Origin: Bacteroidales bacterium UBA3824
GTDB taxonomy: Bacteria; Bacteroidota; Bacteroidia; Bacteroidales; UBA3824
Assembly (NCBI GenBank): GCA_002393195.1
Contig: DGIK01000129.1
Location: 1 to 47,530, forward strand
Direction of reading: 5' to 3'
Length of the DNA stretch: 47,530 nucleotides
Below the pieces are notes generated by a model. It saw nothing but the letters and a program-made list of their open reading frames with translations. It made no database searches and was not told the origin of the DNA. Each line of letters starts with the position of its first letter. Within the stretch, counting starts at the first letter, position 1. This document shows positions 8,501-15,361 of the stretch, piece after piece. The position numbers were made by a program, and so were the translations under genes.

Positions 8501-9669
8501 TCCACGCAACCCGTCCACACTGTGCCGTCCTCGTCTTCATAAATGGCGTTGACAGGCCCGCTCGCAATCGAACCGGCGCGGTTGGAGACGTATTGATATG
8601 CGTTTATGGAAATTACGGGGCGCGTCATCTTGTTGATGCCGCACGATTCGGTGCCTATCCATATAATCTTGTCGTCGCAAAAAATCGTGTTCACAAAATT
8701 GCTGTTCAAGGCGCGGTTGTTGGGTTGTTCGTTGTCGTTTTGGCTGATGACATAGAAAAAGTCGTTCAGCGAATCATAAAAATTCAATCCCTTCAATGTG
8801 CCTACAATCAACATTCCGTTGTTCATCAGTTGGAGGTCGGAGATGAGATTTTGACTGATTGAATGAGGGTTGCGGTCGTCGTGATAATATGCCTTGACGT
8901 TTTCGCGAATGTAATTGTAACGGAAAAGTCCATCGTCGGTGCCTATCCAAAGGTCGTTTTCTTTGGCAACTATGCACTTGATGAAATTGCAGTCGAGATG
9001 CAGCCGGGTCGAAAAAGGCGACGCCACGAGGTTGCCCTTGTCGTCGGCAACGAGTTTCATAAGGCGGTTGTTGATGCCCGCAAGCATCTGTCCATCAAGT
9101 TCATACATACCAGTAACGGCAGAATTGAGTTTCGTGCCTGGATGCAGGACGTTGATATTGGCGACATTGCCCCGCGAATCAAAATCAAACCTTATAATCG
9201 AACTCCGCGTCGTAACCCAAATGCTGCCTCGCGAATCTTTCACAATCTTGAAAATAGTGGTGTTGTTGATGCCATTTACATTGATACAACTGTCCATCAA
9301 CGACTTAGCCGCGCCGTATGTGGAGAGATCCATAATGTTGACACCATTTTCGGTGGCAATCCACAGCCTGTCAAAATTGTCCTCACAGACCGAATGGACA
9401 TAATTGCTCTTGATTTGGTAATCGCTGCGGTTGTTGAAATGCACAAAATTGTATCCGTCGTGCTTCACAAGCCCGCCGCCCATCGTGCAAATCCACATAA
9501 ACCCGTGGCTGTCCTTATAAATAGCGTCCACGAAATTGTTGGGCAGCCCGTTATCGACAGTCAGGTACGAAAACAGGTAGTTGGCTGTAAAATCGCTGTT
9601 AGGGGACTGCGCCACGGCAGGCGACACCCCCAACATCAATATTATATAGTATAGCAAAAGTCTTTTCAT
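5500..9669 (-). CDS. Hybrid two-component system regulator (HTCS), glycan sensor
   Basis: A 1389-residue single-chain sensor and transcription factor of the Bacteroidota type. After a signal peptide come about 14 periplasmic propeller blades with repeated W[IV]GT-type motifs (residues ~30-700), a Y_Y_Y domain (~715-785) and one membrane helix near 800. A short coiled coil leads to a histidine kinase with phospho-acceptor His near 888 (NITHEFRTPLTLIIGP) and an ATPase domain (~990-1110, GTGIGLYLCKK). A receiver domain has its phospho-acceptor Asp near 1186 (LSDLMMPGMDG), and an AraC-type DNA-binding domain ends the chain (~1290-1389). Such proteins sense oligosaccharides from their own glycan locus. 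The likely target is the GH43/Sus locus at 15.4-26.1 kb, now separated by an accessory island. A -7 box lies at 9689..9696. Confidence 0.96.
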   Translation of the reverse strand: MKRLLLYYIILMLGVSPAVAQSPNSDFTANYLFSYLTVDNGLPNNFVDAIYKDSHGFMWICTMGGGLVKHDGYNFVHFNNRSDYQIKSNYVHSVCEDNFDRLWIATENGVNIMDLSTYGAAKSLMDSCINVNGINNTTIFKIVKDSRGSIWVTTRSSIIRFDFDSRGNVANINVLHPGTKLNSAVTGMYELDGQMLAGINNRLMKLVADDKGNLVASPFSTRLHLDCNFIKCIVAKENDLWIGTDDGLFRYNYIRENVKAYYHDDRNPHSISQNLISDLQLMNNGMLIVGTLKGLNFYDSLNDFFYVISQNDNEQPNNRALNSNFVNTIFCDDKIIWIGTESCGINKMTRPVISINAYQYVSNRAGSIASGPVNAIYEDEDGTVWTGCVEGGLSCKPADSDDFRHFTVANGLSHNSVSCITYIGNNQLLLGTWGGGITIFDKRQGKVVKRINYENDSINISFIGTCTMDTINNGVWVGSNRGIYFYDINTGEIQRPLPDSVTANNYGSLGDVVLSDGTILIGTTAGIVSIDPKTKTARIDRMRDISTEFLRKVTCFMEGSDGTLYIGTNGFGVVKRTANGYEQLFTTDNGLSNDICTYIVEDNSRRIWMATAKGLSCYSPQSGRISCYYREDGLCDNNFFWNGGFKRPGSNIIYLGALHGLMALDTERSHVSLGKDRVYITSLSVNDRNVYAGSGIINTEISRESDIYIHERDKSVTLEFSALDYNAPSSVIYQYRLHGFSDTWITVPHSRRMAVFSNLTQGNYTFQVRCALGSGEYADPTEINIHVKGYFYKQWWFMLILILIVIAISRHIVHRRMEALREQKQLLSEEVNRRTAALETKTEELSRQNELLYNQNEEISRQKMQLEQMTTKIQELTLDKLAFFTNITHEFRTPLTLIIGPIERALKLSTNPKVIEQLNFVDHNSKHLLSLVNQLMDFRKVETDNMPVNLAPGNFKTFMDDILLPFRSLTQDKGIALNLYFHISNPYIMFDREAMVKIITNLLGNAVKFTPNGGRIDVYAAAFHSPDKLYIAVSDTGTGIVENDIDKIFNSFYQSNNDNTLAKGSGTGIGLYLCKKLANLLGGDITAGNTKRHGARFRLIVPLVPMVESAAAPVSNYISTADDADDDDDIQDNAEHRMSVLVVEDNTEMRQYIRTVLSDQYTVYEAVDGNNALTVLRSNVIDLILSDLMMPGMDGVTLAQNVRQDSDISHIPIIILTAKTSRESLLDSFRKGVDDYITKPFDEAALKAKILSLIENRRKFSQKFRDNMDSESLNIPEDSYDKKFIDKVLKIIKDNYREPDFDVNELITQMGVSKTFMNKKMQALTQQSAGPFIRAYRLKVARDLIIKNRITHNMNISEIAYEVGFNDPKYFTRCFTKQFGVTPSGMLEG

Positions 9670-9688
9670 ATAGTATTTTTTGATACGG

Positions 9689-9696
9689 CAAATATA
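9689..9696 (-). promoter_or_regulatory. Promoter -7 box TATATTTG for the HTCS gene
   Basis: Perfect TAnnTTTG match on the minus strand, 20 bp upstream of the start. No TCCACC-type half site is visible here, so the gene does not look autoregulated through the motif seen in the glycan locus. Confidence 0.65.
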
Positions 9697-9759
9697 ATAA
9701 AAAAATTGAAAATAAATGGCAGGAAAAGTTTTTTATATCGTGAAAACTGGTTAAATTTG

Positions 9760-9872
9760 CGCGGTTTTGGCATTATAAACAGCCAAAACCAACAAAAAAG
9801 TCTCGTTTTGGCTGAATATAAGGGGTTATAATCAGCCAAAACTAATAAAAAAGTCGCGTTTTGGCTGAATAT
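9760..9872 (+). repeat. Tandem GTTTTGGC/GCCAAAAC hairpin repeats before the ATPase gene
   Basis: Three related units precede the ATPase start. The first is GGTTTTGGC ... GCCAAAACC (9760..9788). The second is a 17-bp stem with one mismatch and a GGGG loop: GTTTTGGCTGAATATAA, GGGG, TTATAATCAGCCAAAAC (about 9806..9843). The third is a half copy, GTTTTGGCTGAATATAA, ending 10 bp before the ATG. The links between units are also similar (AACAAAAAAGTCTC and AATAAAAAAGTCGC). It could be an operator, an RNA hairpin controlling translation, or a decayed insertion end. Confidence 0.8.
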
Positions 9873-9882
9873 AATTAAAATT

Positions 9883-11325
9883 ATGGAAAAATTCATCGGC
9901 AGAAAAGAGGAGCTGGCGGAACTCAACAGACTGTATAACAGCGACAAACCCGAATTTGTGGCAGTATATGGCCGCCGCCGCGTAGGAAAGACATTTCTCA
10001 TAAAAGAAATGTTCAAGGGAAATTTTGCATTTTACCACAGCGGGCTATCTCCATACGACAAGCAACGCAAAATAACAATGAAAGACCAATTGGAGGCTTT
10101 TTATGCAGCGTTGACTCAGCACGGAATGGAAGAATCCCAATGTCCCAAAACTTGGGCAGAAGCCTTCGCCTTGCTCGGCAAACTCCTTGACAATCTTGAC
10201 GATGGCAATGGTCGTCAGATAGTTTTCATTGACGAACTACCGTGGATGGACACACCCCGGTCAAAATTTCTGACAGCTTTTGAGCACTTTTGGAACACTT
10301 GGTGTGTATGGCGCGACCGAATAATGCTTATAGTGTGCGGCAGCGCAACATCGTGGATGCTCGACAACCTTATCAACAATCACGGAGGCCTCTATGGGCG
10401 TCTTACTTGGGAGATTAAACTCCAACCATTCACATTAGCGGAATGTAAAGCATTTTTTGAATACAAGGGCATCGTTATCTCCGACTACGACATTGCCGAA
10501 AGTTATATGATTTTGGGAGGAATCCCATATTATCTCAATTATTTCCAACGCGGCAAAAGCCTTGCCCAAAACATTGATATGCTGTTTTTTGCAAAAAACG
10601 CCAAACTCAACTTGGAGTTTCAACGGCTTTTCGGGTCGTTGTTTGCCAATCCTGACGATTATATGGAAGTGGTGAGGCTCTTGTCGAAACGTAACGTGGG
10701 CTTCACCCGTGAAGAAATTTCGCAGCAACTCAAAATAACGTCAGGCGGCACATTGACAAAAATACTTGACACGCTTTCCGCAAGCAATTTCATCGCGGCA
10801 TACACCCCATTTGGCAAAGACCGCAAGGAAATAAGGTACAGACTTGACGATAGTTTTTGCAGGTTTTATCTTCGTTTCGTTGACGGTAAGCACATCAACG
10901 AGACCGCCTTTTGGCACAAAAACCACAACCTTCCTGCCATCAACGCCTGGCGTGGCATAGCCTTCGAGCAAATATGTTTCAACCAAGTGGCACAGATAAA
11001 AAAGGCATTGGGCGTAGTGGGCGTCACCTCGTCGGAATCGTCGTGGATAGTAAGCGACGACGATGGCAAGGCGATAGCACAGATTGATATGCTCATAATA
11101 CGCGACGACCGGGTGGTAAACCTTTGCGAGATGAAATTTCTTTCCTCCGAATTTGAGCCGACACAAGACGACGAACTCAAACTCCGCTCCCGCATCGCCG
11201 AATTGCAAAAGCATCTCTCGCCCAAACAATCAATCCACCTCACCCTGATTACCACTTACGGTCTGAAAATCAACGCCCACAGCGGTATATTTCAAAATGT
11301 GGTGACGTTGAAGGAGATGCTGTAA
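9883..11325 (+). CDS. AAA ATPase with DUF234-type C-terminal nuclease-like domain
   Basis: A 480-residue protein of the archaeal/bacterial ATPase family (ATPase_2 plus DUF234). The N-terminal P-loop is YGRRRVGKTFLIKEM (residues ~30-44) and Walker B is QIVFIDELPW (~112-121). A winged-helix segment lies near 260-310. The C-terminal domain has QIDMLIIRDDRVVNLCEMKF, matching a PD-(D/E)XK active site (Asp, then E-x-K). Members are abundant and highly mobile in Bacteroidota and archaea; their biological role is not established. It is the first gene of the accessory island, transcribed away from the HTCS, and is preceded by unusual hairpin repeats. Confidence 0.9.
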   Translation: MEKFIGRKEELAELNRLYNSDKPEFVAVYGRRRVGKTFLIKEMFKGNFAFYHSGLSPYDKQRKITMKDQLEAFYAALTQHGMEESQCPKTWAEAFALLGKLLDNLDDGNGRQIVFIDELPWMDTPRSKFLTAFEHFWNTWCVWRDRIMLIVCGSATSWMLDNLINNHGGLYGRLTWEIKLQPFTLAECKAFFEYKGIVISDYDIAESYMILGGIPYYLNYFQRGKSLAQNIDMLFFAKNAKLNLEFQRLFGSLFANPDDYMEVVRLLSKRNVGFTREEISQQLKITSGGTLTKILDTLSASNFIAAYTPFGKDRKEIRYRLDDSFCRFYLRFVDGKHINETAFWHKNHNLPAINAWRGIAFEQICFNQVAQIKKALGVVGVTSSESSWIVSDDDGKAIAQIDMLIIRDDRVVNLCEMKFLSSEFEPTQDDELKLRSRIAELQKHLSPKQSIHLTLITTYGLKINAHSGIFQNVVTLKEML

Positions 11326-11401
11326 TACAGGAAGGAGAAAATTTGCTGTGGGACAAAGAAAAAAAATTTGAAAAATAATTGCTTTCTATAAAAAACTTTT
11401 C

Positions 11402-11409
11402 TATATTTG
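11402..11409 (+). promoter_or_regulatory. Promoter -7 box TATATTTG of structured RNA A
   Basis: Perfect consensus match, with TTG 20 bp upstream (11379..11381). The next coding start is more than 360 bp away, so this promoter points at an RNA rather than at a short 5' leader. Confidence 0.65.
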
Positions 11410-11708
11410 CGATGTCATTCGACTCCGAAAGCCCCGATGGGCGGAAGGGCGAAAGACTTTATTTATAAAAAGGCGTTACAAATCGCGCTTTGTTTTTGAC
11501 ATTCTGAAACTTGGCAGTCAAAGAATTTCCGTCAAAACCAAAGCAACATTGTAATGCCCGACGGGTATGTATAATCTCAGACCCAAGGGTCTGTCATATA
11601 CATAAAACGTGGGGCTTTCGGTGTTGCTCGTTTCTTGACGGAAGGGCAATGCCAAGGCCTCAGAGTGTGGGAGCGAGCGACGAATAAAAAAATCCCACGT
11701 CTTTTTTT
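11410..11708 (+). ncRNA. Structured RNA A (6S-like long hairpin with intrinsic terminator)
   Basis: The 445 bp between the ATPase and the XRE gene has no credible protein gene but holds a long irregular hairpin. Stems in order: ATTCTGA (11501) with TCAGAGT (11660); TTGGCA (11511) with TGCCAA (11650); TTCCGTCAA (11527) with TTGACGGAA (11635); AGCAACA (11542) with TGTTGCT (11622); TATGTATA (11566) with TATACATA (11597); apical CAGACCC/GGGTCTG (11578, 11587). GTGGGA (11667) and TCCCAC (11693) plus GTCTTTTTTT form an intrinsic terminator. A perfect promoter box lies upstream. RNA B at 46.7 kb has the same outer helix, the same unpaired GGGCAAT and the same terminator position, with compensatory base changes. 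The single long bubbled hairpin resembles 6S RNA; a leader RNA is the alternative. Confidence 0.72.
11667..11708 (+). terminator. Intrinsic terminator of RNA A
   Basis: Stem GTGGGA/TCCCAC with a 20-nt loop, followed by GTCTTTTTTT. It directly abuts the outer helix of RNA A. Confidence 0.75.
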
Positions 11709-11770
11709 GTGGTTACATTAACAAGATGTTCCTGTTTCGGGATTTTGGCAGGGAACATATTTATTGTATA

Positions 11771-12004
11771 ATGGAAAATATTCACATAGGCGAAATCATC
11801 AAAAACGAACTCAACCGCCAAGGACGCTCAAACATTTGGTTTGCTCACGCCATAAACCGCTCTGAATCAAGTTGTTATTATATTTTCAAACAAAAAAATA
11901 TCGACATCGAACTCCTCAAAACAATCAGTCAGGCACTAAATTACGATTTTTTTCAAGTCCTGTCAGATGATTTCAATGCAAGCAACACTACAAAATCTTT
12001 GTAG
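11771..12004 (+). CDS. Small XRE-like helix-turn-helix protein
   Basis: A 77-residue protein, essentially a single helix-turn-helix domain: IHIGEIIKNELNRQGRSNIW, then a recognition region SESSCYYIFKQKNIDIELL and an ISQALNYDFFQVL helix. It belongs to a small XRE-like type common in Bacteroidota. I chose the ATG at 11771 because the domain begins there. The in-frame ATG at 11726 would add 15 residues unlike the family and lies in a hairpin (ATGTTCC ... GGAACAT). It begins 62 nt after the terminator of RNA A, so its expression may depend on read-through. Role unknown; probably a DNA-binding regulator of island genes. Confidence 0.75.
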   Translation: MENIHIGEIIKNELNRQGRSNIWFAHAINRSESSCYYIFKQKNIDIELLKTISQALNYDFFQVLSDDFNASNTTKSL

Positions 12005-12057
12005 AAAATTATGCAAAATATTCATAGGATTCTCTACAAATAAACTGAGGGAGATTC

Positions 12058-12089
12058 TTTGATAGTTTAGAATAATTGATATATTTTTG
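12058..12089 (+). promoter_or_regulatory. Promoter TTTG-N20-TATTTTTG for the exported unknown / Shedu-like pair
   Basis: TTTG at 12058 and a perfect -7 box TATTTTTG at 12082..12089 with a 20-bp spacer. A purine-rich AAAAAAGGAGAAA follows near 12100, about 50 bp before the start codon. Confidence 0.65.
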
Positions 12090-12158
12090 TAACATTCAAA
12101 AAAGGAGAAATCGAGCCGCCGGAAAGGGTGAAGAAGAAAATAAAAGGAAATATTGATT

Positions 12159-12647
12159 ATGAAAAGTAAACTATTAATTGTTGCAGTATTAACATTGTTA
12201 ACTATGTCAGCATCGTCGCAAAGATATACTTTAAGCGAATTAGAATCTCTGAGTAGTATTGCAAAATGGCAAGATGCCCAAGATGTCTTGATTAGACAGG
12301 GATGGGATTTTGAAAGTACTTATGATATGGGGTACGATGAGGAGTTAGGTATAGGTCTTACTGAAATTAATTATAAATTCCAACCCAATGCAATCTCAAC
12401 TCGGTTTATATTGACTGCATTTTATGACGACCAACTTAGTAGTTGTGAATACGTTACAATAAATAGGAATGTTTATCTATCTATTTATGATGAAATGATA
12501 GCAAAAGGGTATAAAAAAAAGAATACAGACATTGACGGCAGAACAATAACCACATTCTATGAAAATAATTTGTTTGTAGCTTGGATTATGATTTCGAATG
12601 ATACACAACAAACAAAGTATTGGATTTCAATTTCTAAAAAACGATAG
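12159..12647 (+). CDS. Small exported protein of unknown function
   Basis: A 162-residue protein with a clear signal peptide (hydrophobic residues ~4-17, then SASSQ). The ATG at 12159 is preferred over the TTG two codons upstream because the signal peptide starts there. The mature part has no cysteines apart from one, is rich in Tyr and Asp, and I recognise no family. The base composition is visibly more AT-rich than the surrounding housekeeping genes, which suggests recent acquisition. It sits 12 bp upstream of the Shedu-like gene on the same strand and shares its promoter. Confidence 0.75.
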   Translation: MKSKLLIVAVLTLLTMSASSQRYTLSELESLSSIAKWQDAQDVLIRQGWDFESTYDMGYDEELGIGLTEINYKFQPNAISTRFILTAFYDDQLSSCEYVTINRNVYLSIYDEMIAKGYKKKNTDIDGRTITTFYENNLFVAWIMISNDTQQTKYWISISKKR

Positions 12648-12659
12648 AATATATTAGCT

Positions 12660-13283
12660 ATGGAAATTGATATTATAGAAACAAAGTTAAAAAATGCCTT
12701 TGAAAGTAATTCTGAAGTGAAACTATTGGAAGTATTAAAACAATACCCTATTTTGTTTTATGAGTTATATTCAAGACATTTTGGACCGTGTCCTTGTTTT
12801 TGCGAAGTTTCATTCGGTGGTGAATTACGTTGCGATTTTTGTTGGCTGAATGACAATTCTGATGGTCCTGAATGGGTTTTAGTTGAGATTGAAAAACCAA
12901 GAATGAAATGTTTTACCCAAAAAGGTGAGCCGACATCAGATTTAAATCATGCCATTGAGCAAGTAAAATCATGGGACAGATATTTTTCCAAAAATCCATT
13001 AGAGAAAACAAGAATCTTTGGTGCGGTAAAAAAATTTAGATATATTGTGATTGCAGGTAGCAAAGAAGAGTGGGCTACTAAACATGCGGCTGAATGGAGA
13101 GCGGACAATAACACAAAAATGAATTACGAAATACGTTCATCAGATGTTTTTTTACGTGTACCTGAAACTATCGAATCGGTAAAAGACACGTTTACTCTTA
13201 CACAGGTTTACCCGCCAAGCGAATTGAAAAAATTTGTAGAAGGAAATACATATCTTCAAACAATGAAATCATTACTTAACTGA
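12660..13283 (+). CDS. Shedu-like (DUF4263) PD-(D/E)XK nuclease-fold protein
   Basis: A 207-residue soluble protein. The central part reads CDF (Asp59), then WVLVEIEKPRMKCFTQKGEP (Glu76, Glu78, Lys79) and LNHAIEQVKSW (Gln101). This matches the Shedu/DUF4263 arrangement: an Asp, an E-x-K/E strand followed by K/R-P, an F-T-K-x-G-x-P/L loop and a helix with Gln. SduA-type proteins are single-gene anti-phage defence nucleases, usually longer; this one has only a short N-terminal part. The strand has E-I-E-K instead of the common E-x-K, which may or may not keep activity. A Cys-rich segment GPCPCFC at 42-48 is unusual. It lies in an AT-rich island with an exported partner. Confidence 0.65.
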   Translation: MEIDIIETKLKNAFESNSEVKLLEVLKQYPILFYELYSRHFGPCPCFCEVSFGGELRCDFCWLNDNSDGPEWVLVEIEKPRMKCFTQKGEPTSDLNHAIEQVKSWDRYFSKNPLEKTRIFGAVKKFRYIVIAGSKEEWATKHAAEWRADNNTKMNYEIRSSDVFLRVPETIESVKDTFTLTQVYPPSELKKFVEGNTYLQTMKSLLN

Positions 13284-13395
13284 AACTCATAATTGACCCG
13301 TAATATAATACCGCCGCACCATCTACTTTCAGGTCGCCATCGCATATTAAATACGGCGTGGCAAAGACGTTGGTAAAATTGCAGTCTCAACTCCC

Positions 13396-13419
13396 AAAAA
13401 TCGAGGCTTCGATTTTTTT
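13396..13419 (+). terminator. Terminator after the Shedu-like gene
   Basis: Stem AAAAATCGA/TCGATTTTT with a GGCT loop and a trailing T run, about 110 bp after the stop codon. Confidence 0.65.
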
Positions 13420-13496
13420 ACAAAAATCCCGAAATTTCGAAAAATATTTGGAAAAACAAAATTTTGTTTCTGTTTTTGTTGCAAAATAATTAGGCG

Positions 13497-13602
13497 ATGA
13501 GAATCTTTACCGAAGAGACATTAAAGAAGTTTACTTTGCAGTATCTCGAATCAAAAACGGCGTTGTCGGAATGGACGTGCAAAGTAAAAAAAATAATCAA
13601 TT
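13497..13602 (+). pseudogene. higB: Truncated HigB-type toxin gene
   Basis: The first 32 codons read as a HigB (RelE superfamily) N terminus: MRIFTEETLKKFTLQY, then ALSEWTCKVKK. After that the frame continues into sequence unlike any toxin, and the next gene's start appears within about 10 bp. The family is normally near 95-110 residues, so most of the RNase fold, including the catalytic region, is missing. Confidence 0.6.
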
Positions 13603-13698
13603 ATGATAAAAATCGAAAACGAAACCCAATACCGCCGCGCTGTGGAGCGGGTGGACGAACTTCATTATTCAGACAAACATTTTGCTCTCAACCTTTAA
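13603..13698 (+). pseudogene. higA: Truncated HigA-type antitoxin gene
   Basis: ATG at 13603 begins MIKIENETQYRRAVERVDEL, the usual start of Bacteroidota HigA antitoxins. After residue 20 the frame gives 11 unrelated residues and a TAA. The helix-turn-helix domain is gone. With the toxin stub just upstream this is a decayed higBA locus, cut where the convergent ATPase gene now ends. Confidence 0.6.
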
Positions 13699-13707
13699 AA
13701 TCCCCCT

Positions 13708-15282
13708 CTATATCACCGCCTCATAAATCCTTTTGCCCTGATACTCAACCCATTCGGGCTCTTCTTGTACTACCTTGTTTTTGAGGAACGAGAAGGTAAT
13801 GAGGTAGCCTTCCGATAAGCCGCGTTGAGTGAGATATTTGGCGAGTTGTACCTTGCCGTCGGTTTCGTATTTGGAGCCACGCCAAATTTTGAGTTCCACG
13901 ATGTATTCTTTGCGGTTGTAGTTGACAATCAAATCCATACGCCCGCCGCTCTTGGTCTGCGGTTCAAAATAGCAAAAGCCCGTGCCATTGATAATCGGCT
14001 TGATGAAACACAGGAACAACAGCCTGCCGTGGTTTTCAAGAAACTTTTGGTCGCTGTCTTTGTAACGGTCTGCCATAATCTCCTTGAAACGGTCGATGAC
14101 CATCACCATATTCAATTCGCCGTCCTGAATATAGTCAAATGACGAATCGTAATCCTCTCTGTCAGAAGAATTTTTGCGAATAAACTCGTTTACAAAATAC
14201 GCATTGAACGCCTCCTCGAAAATCAAATTATGAATGTCAACATTGCCATCTTCATTCTCCTTGACATACGAAAACATCAACGCAACCCTCACCATTGGGT
14301 CAATCAACGACATCGTAAACTTGCGACCGTTGATAATAATGTCATACATCAATTGATGGAGACCGTTGTAAAGTTGCAAATTTTTTGAAATATCGTCCAA
14401 CAGCGTGAAGTCCTTGTCTTTCAAGATATTTTTCACAGCCTTCAATACGCTCTCCTTCGTCCAAACCTTGCCAAGCCTTTCGTCAATCTCCTTGCAGACA
14501 CGGCTCACCAACACAGGATAACCCGATGTGTATTTATAAATCTCCTCCGAAATTTCCTTGATGTCGAAGCCAAGATGATAATCATTTTCATAATCGACAA
14601 GCATAGTGCTGATTTCCTGAGGGTTGAAAGTCATATCGAGATAATAGTCGGCGGCAACATTCCACGGGGAATTATATTGATGCTCCTCTTCGGGACGGAT
14701 TTTGAGTTTGAGATTCTTGACATCATAGACGCCCGCAAGAATCACCGACCAAAATGTATAAGCAAAATCACCGTTTTGTTCGCGTTTGAGATACAGATTT
14801 CTAAGCATACTCAGAAACCTAAGGAACACCTCGTTGTTGCTTGCCTTGTCAACCTCGTCAATCATCAAGACAACTTTTTTTTCTACCAAATGGCAATATT
14901 CGGTAATTTTTTGAGAAAGGATGTCAAAATTAAAGTTTTGCAACGACTTTGCATTTTCCCAAAAAGAAACGCTTGTTGCATCTTTTATATCATTGCAAGC
15001 AAGTATCAACTTGGTACAGAAATACCTACCAAACGAATCGTCGTCGACCCAATTTTCTTGAGAATATAACTCGAAACTTGATGGTATCACCAAATATCTG
15101 TCAGACATATTCCTCAGAATCCAATTCAACGCCGATGTCTTGCCAAATTGACGCGCACGAGTGATGGTGAAGTAGCATTTGTCGTCTATCAAACCTTCAA
15201 ATACCTTCATTTTCGCAGTAACGTCCACCATATAGTGACGCTTAGGGTCGCATATAACCGATGTATTAAATTTCTTTGCCAT
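13708..15282 (-). CDS. AAA-ATPase-like protein with PD-(D/E)XK C-terminal domain
   Basis: A 524-residue protein of the AAA-ATPase_like plus PDDEXK_9 architecture that is expanded in Bacteroidota and Clostridia. The P-loop is RARQFGKTSALN (residues ~42-53), a variant typical of this family, and Walker B is KKVVLMIDEVDKASNN. The C-terminal domain has GRMDLIVNYNRKEYIVELKI, giving the Asp and E-x-K of a PD-(D/E)XK nuclease fold. Length is normal. It is distinct from the ATPase at 9883..11325 although the domain plan is similar. The function of the family is not established; defence or mobile-element roles are often suggested. It closes the island next to the glycan locus and is divergent from the GH43 gene. 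Confidence 0.88.
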   Translation of the reverse strand: MAKKFNTSVICDPKRHYMVDVTAKMKVFEGLIDDKCYFTITRARQFGKTSALNWILRNMSDRYLVIPSSFELYSQENWVDDDSFGRYFCTKLILACNDIKDATSVSFWENAKSLQNFNFDILSQKITEYCHLVEKKVVLMIDEVDKASNNEVFLRFLSMLRNLYLKREQNGDFAYTFWSVILAGVYDVKNLKLKIRPEEEHQYNSPWNVAADYYLDMTFNPQEISTMLVDYENDYHLGFDIKEISEEIYKYTSGYPVLVSRVCKEIDERLGKVWTKESVLKAVKNILKDKDFTLLDDISKNLQLYNGLHQLMYDIIINGRKFTMSLIDPMVRVALMFSYVKENEDGNVDIHNLIFEEAFNAYFVNEFIRKNSSDREDYDSSFDYIQDGELNMVMVIDRFKEIMADRYKDSDQKFLENHGRLLFLCFIKPIINGTGFCYFEPQTKSGGRMDLIVNYNRKEYIVELKIWRGSKYETDGKVQLAKYLTQRGLSEGYLITFSFLKNKVVQEEPEWVEYQGKRIYEAVI

Positions 15283-15361
15283 TGTCTTAAAAGATTTTCA
15301 GTGCAAATATAATATAAATTCTCGAAAAAAAACCTTTCTCCCCCCAAAAAATTCCCAAAAA

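Noticed and set aside
8188..9654. Several 200-260-codon frames on the plus strand opposite the HTCS gene
   Set aside because: The HTCS is continuous with all domains; the opposite frames show no family features.
11412..11468. 18-codon open frame in the leader of RNA A
   Set aside because: Its ATG lies almost on the predicted transcription start, there is no ribosome site, and RNA B has no matching peptide. Chance is the better reading.
11726..11770. Upstream ATG extending the XRE protein by 15 residues
   Set aside because: The extra residues do not resemble the family and lie in a hairpin; the domain begins at 11771.
13593..13784. Continuation of the HigB frame to 95 codons
   Set aside because: Only the first 32 codons match a toxin; the rest overlaps the HigA stub and the ATPase gene in other frames.
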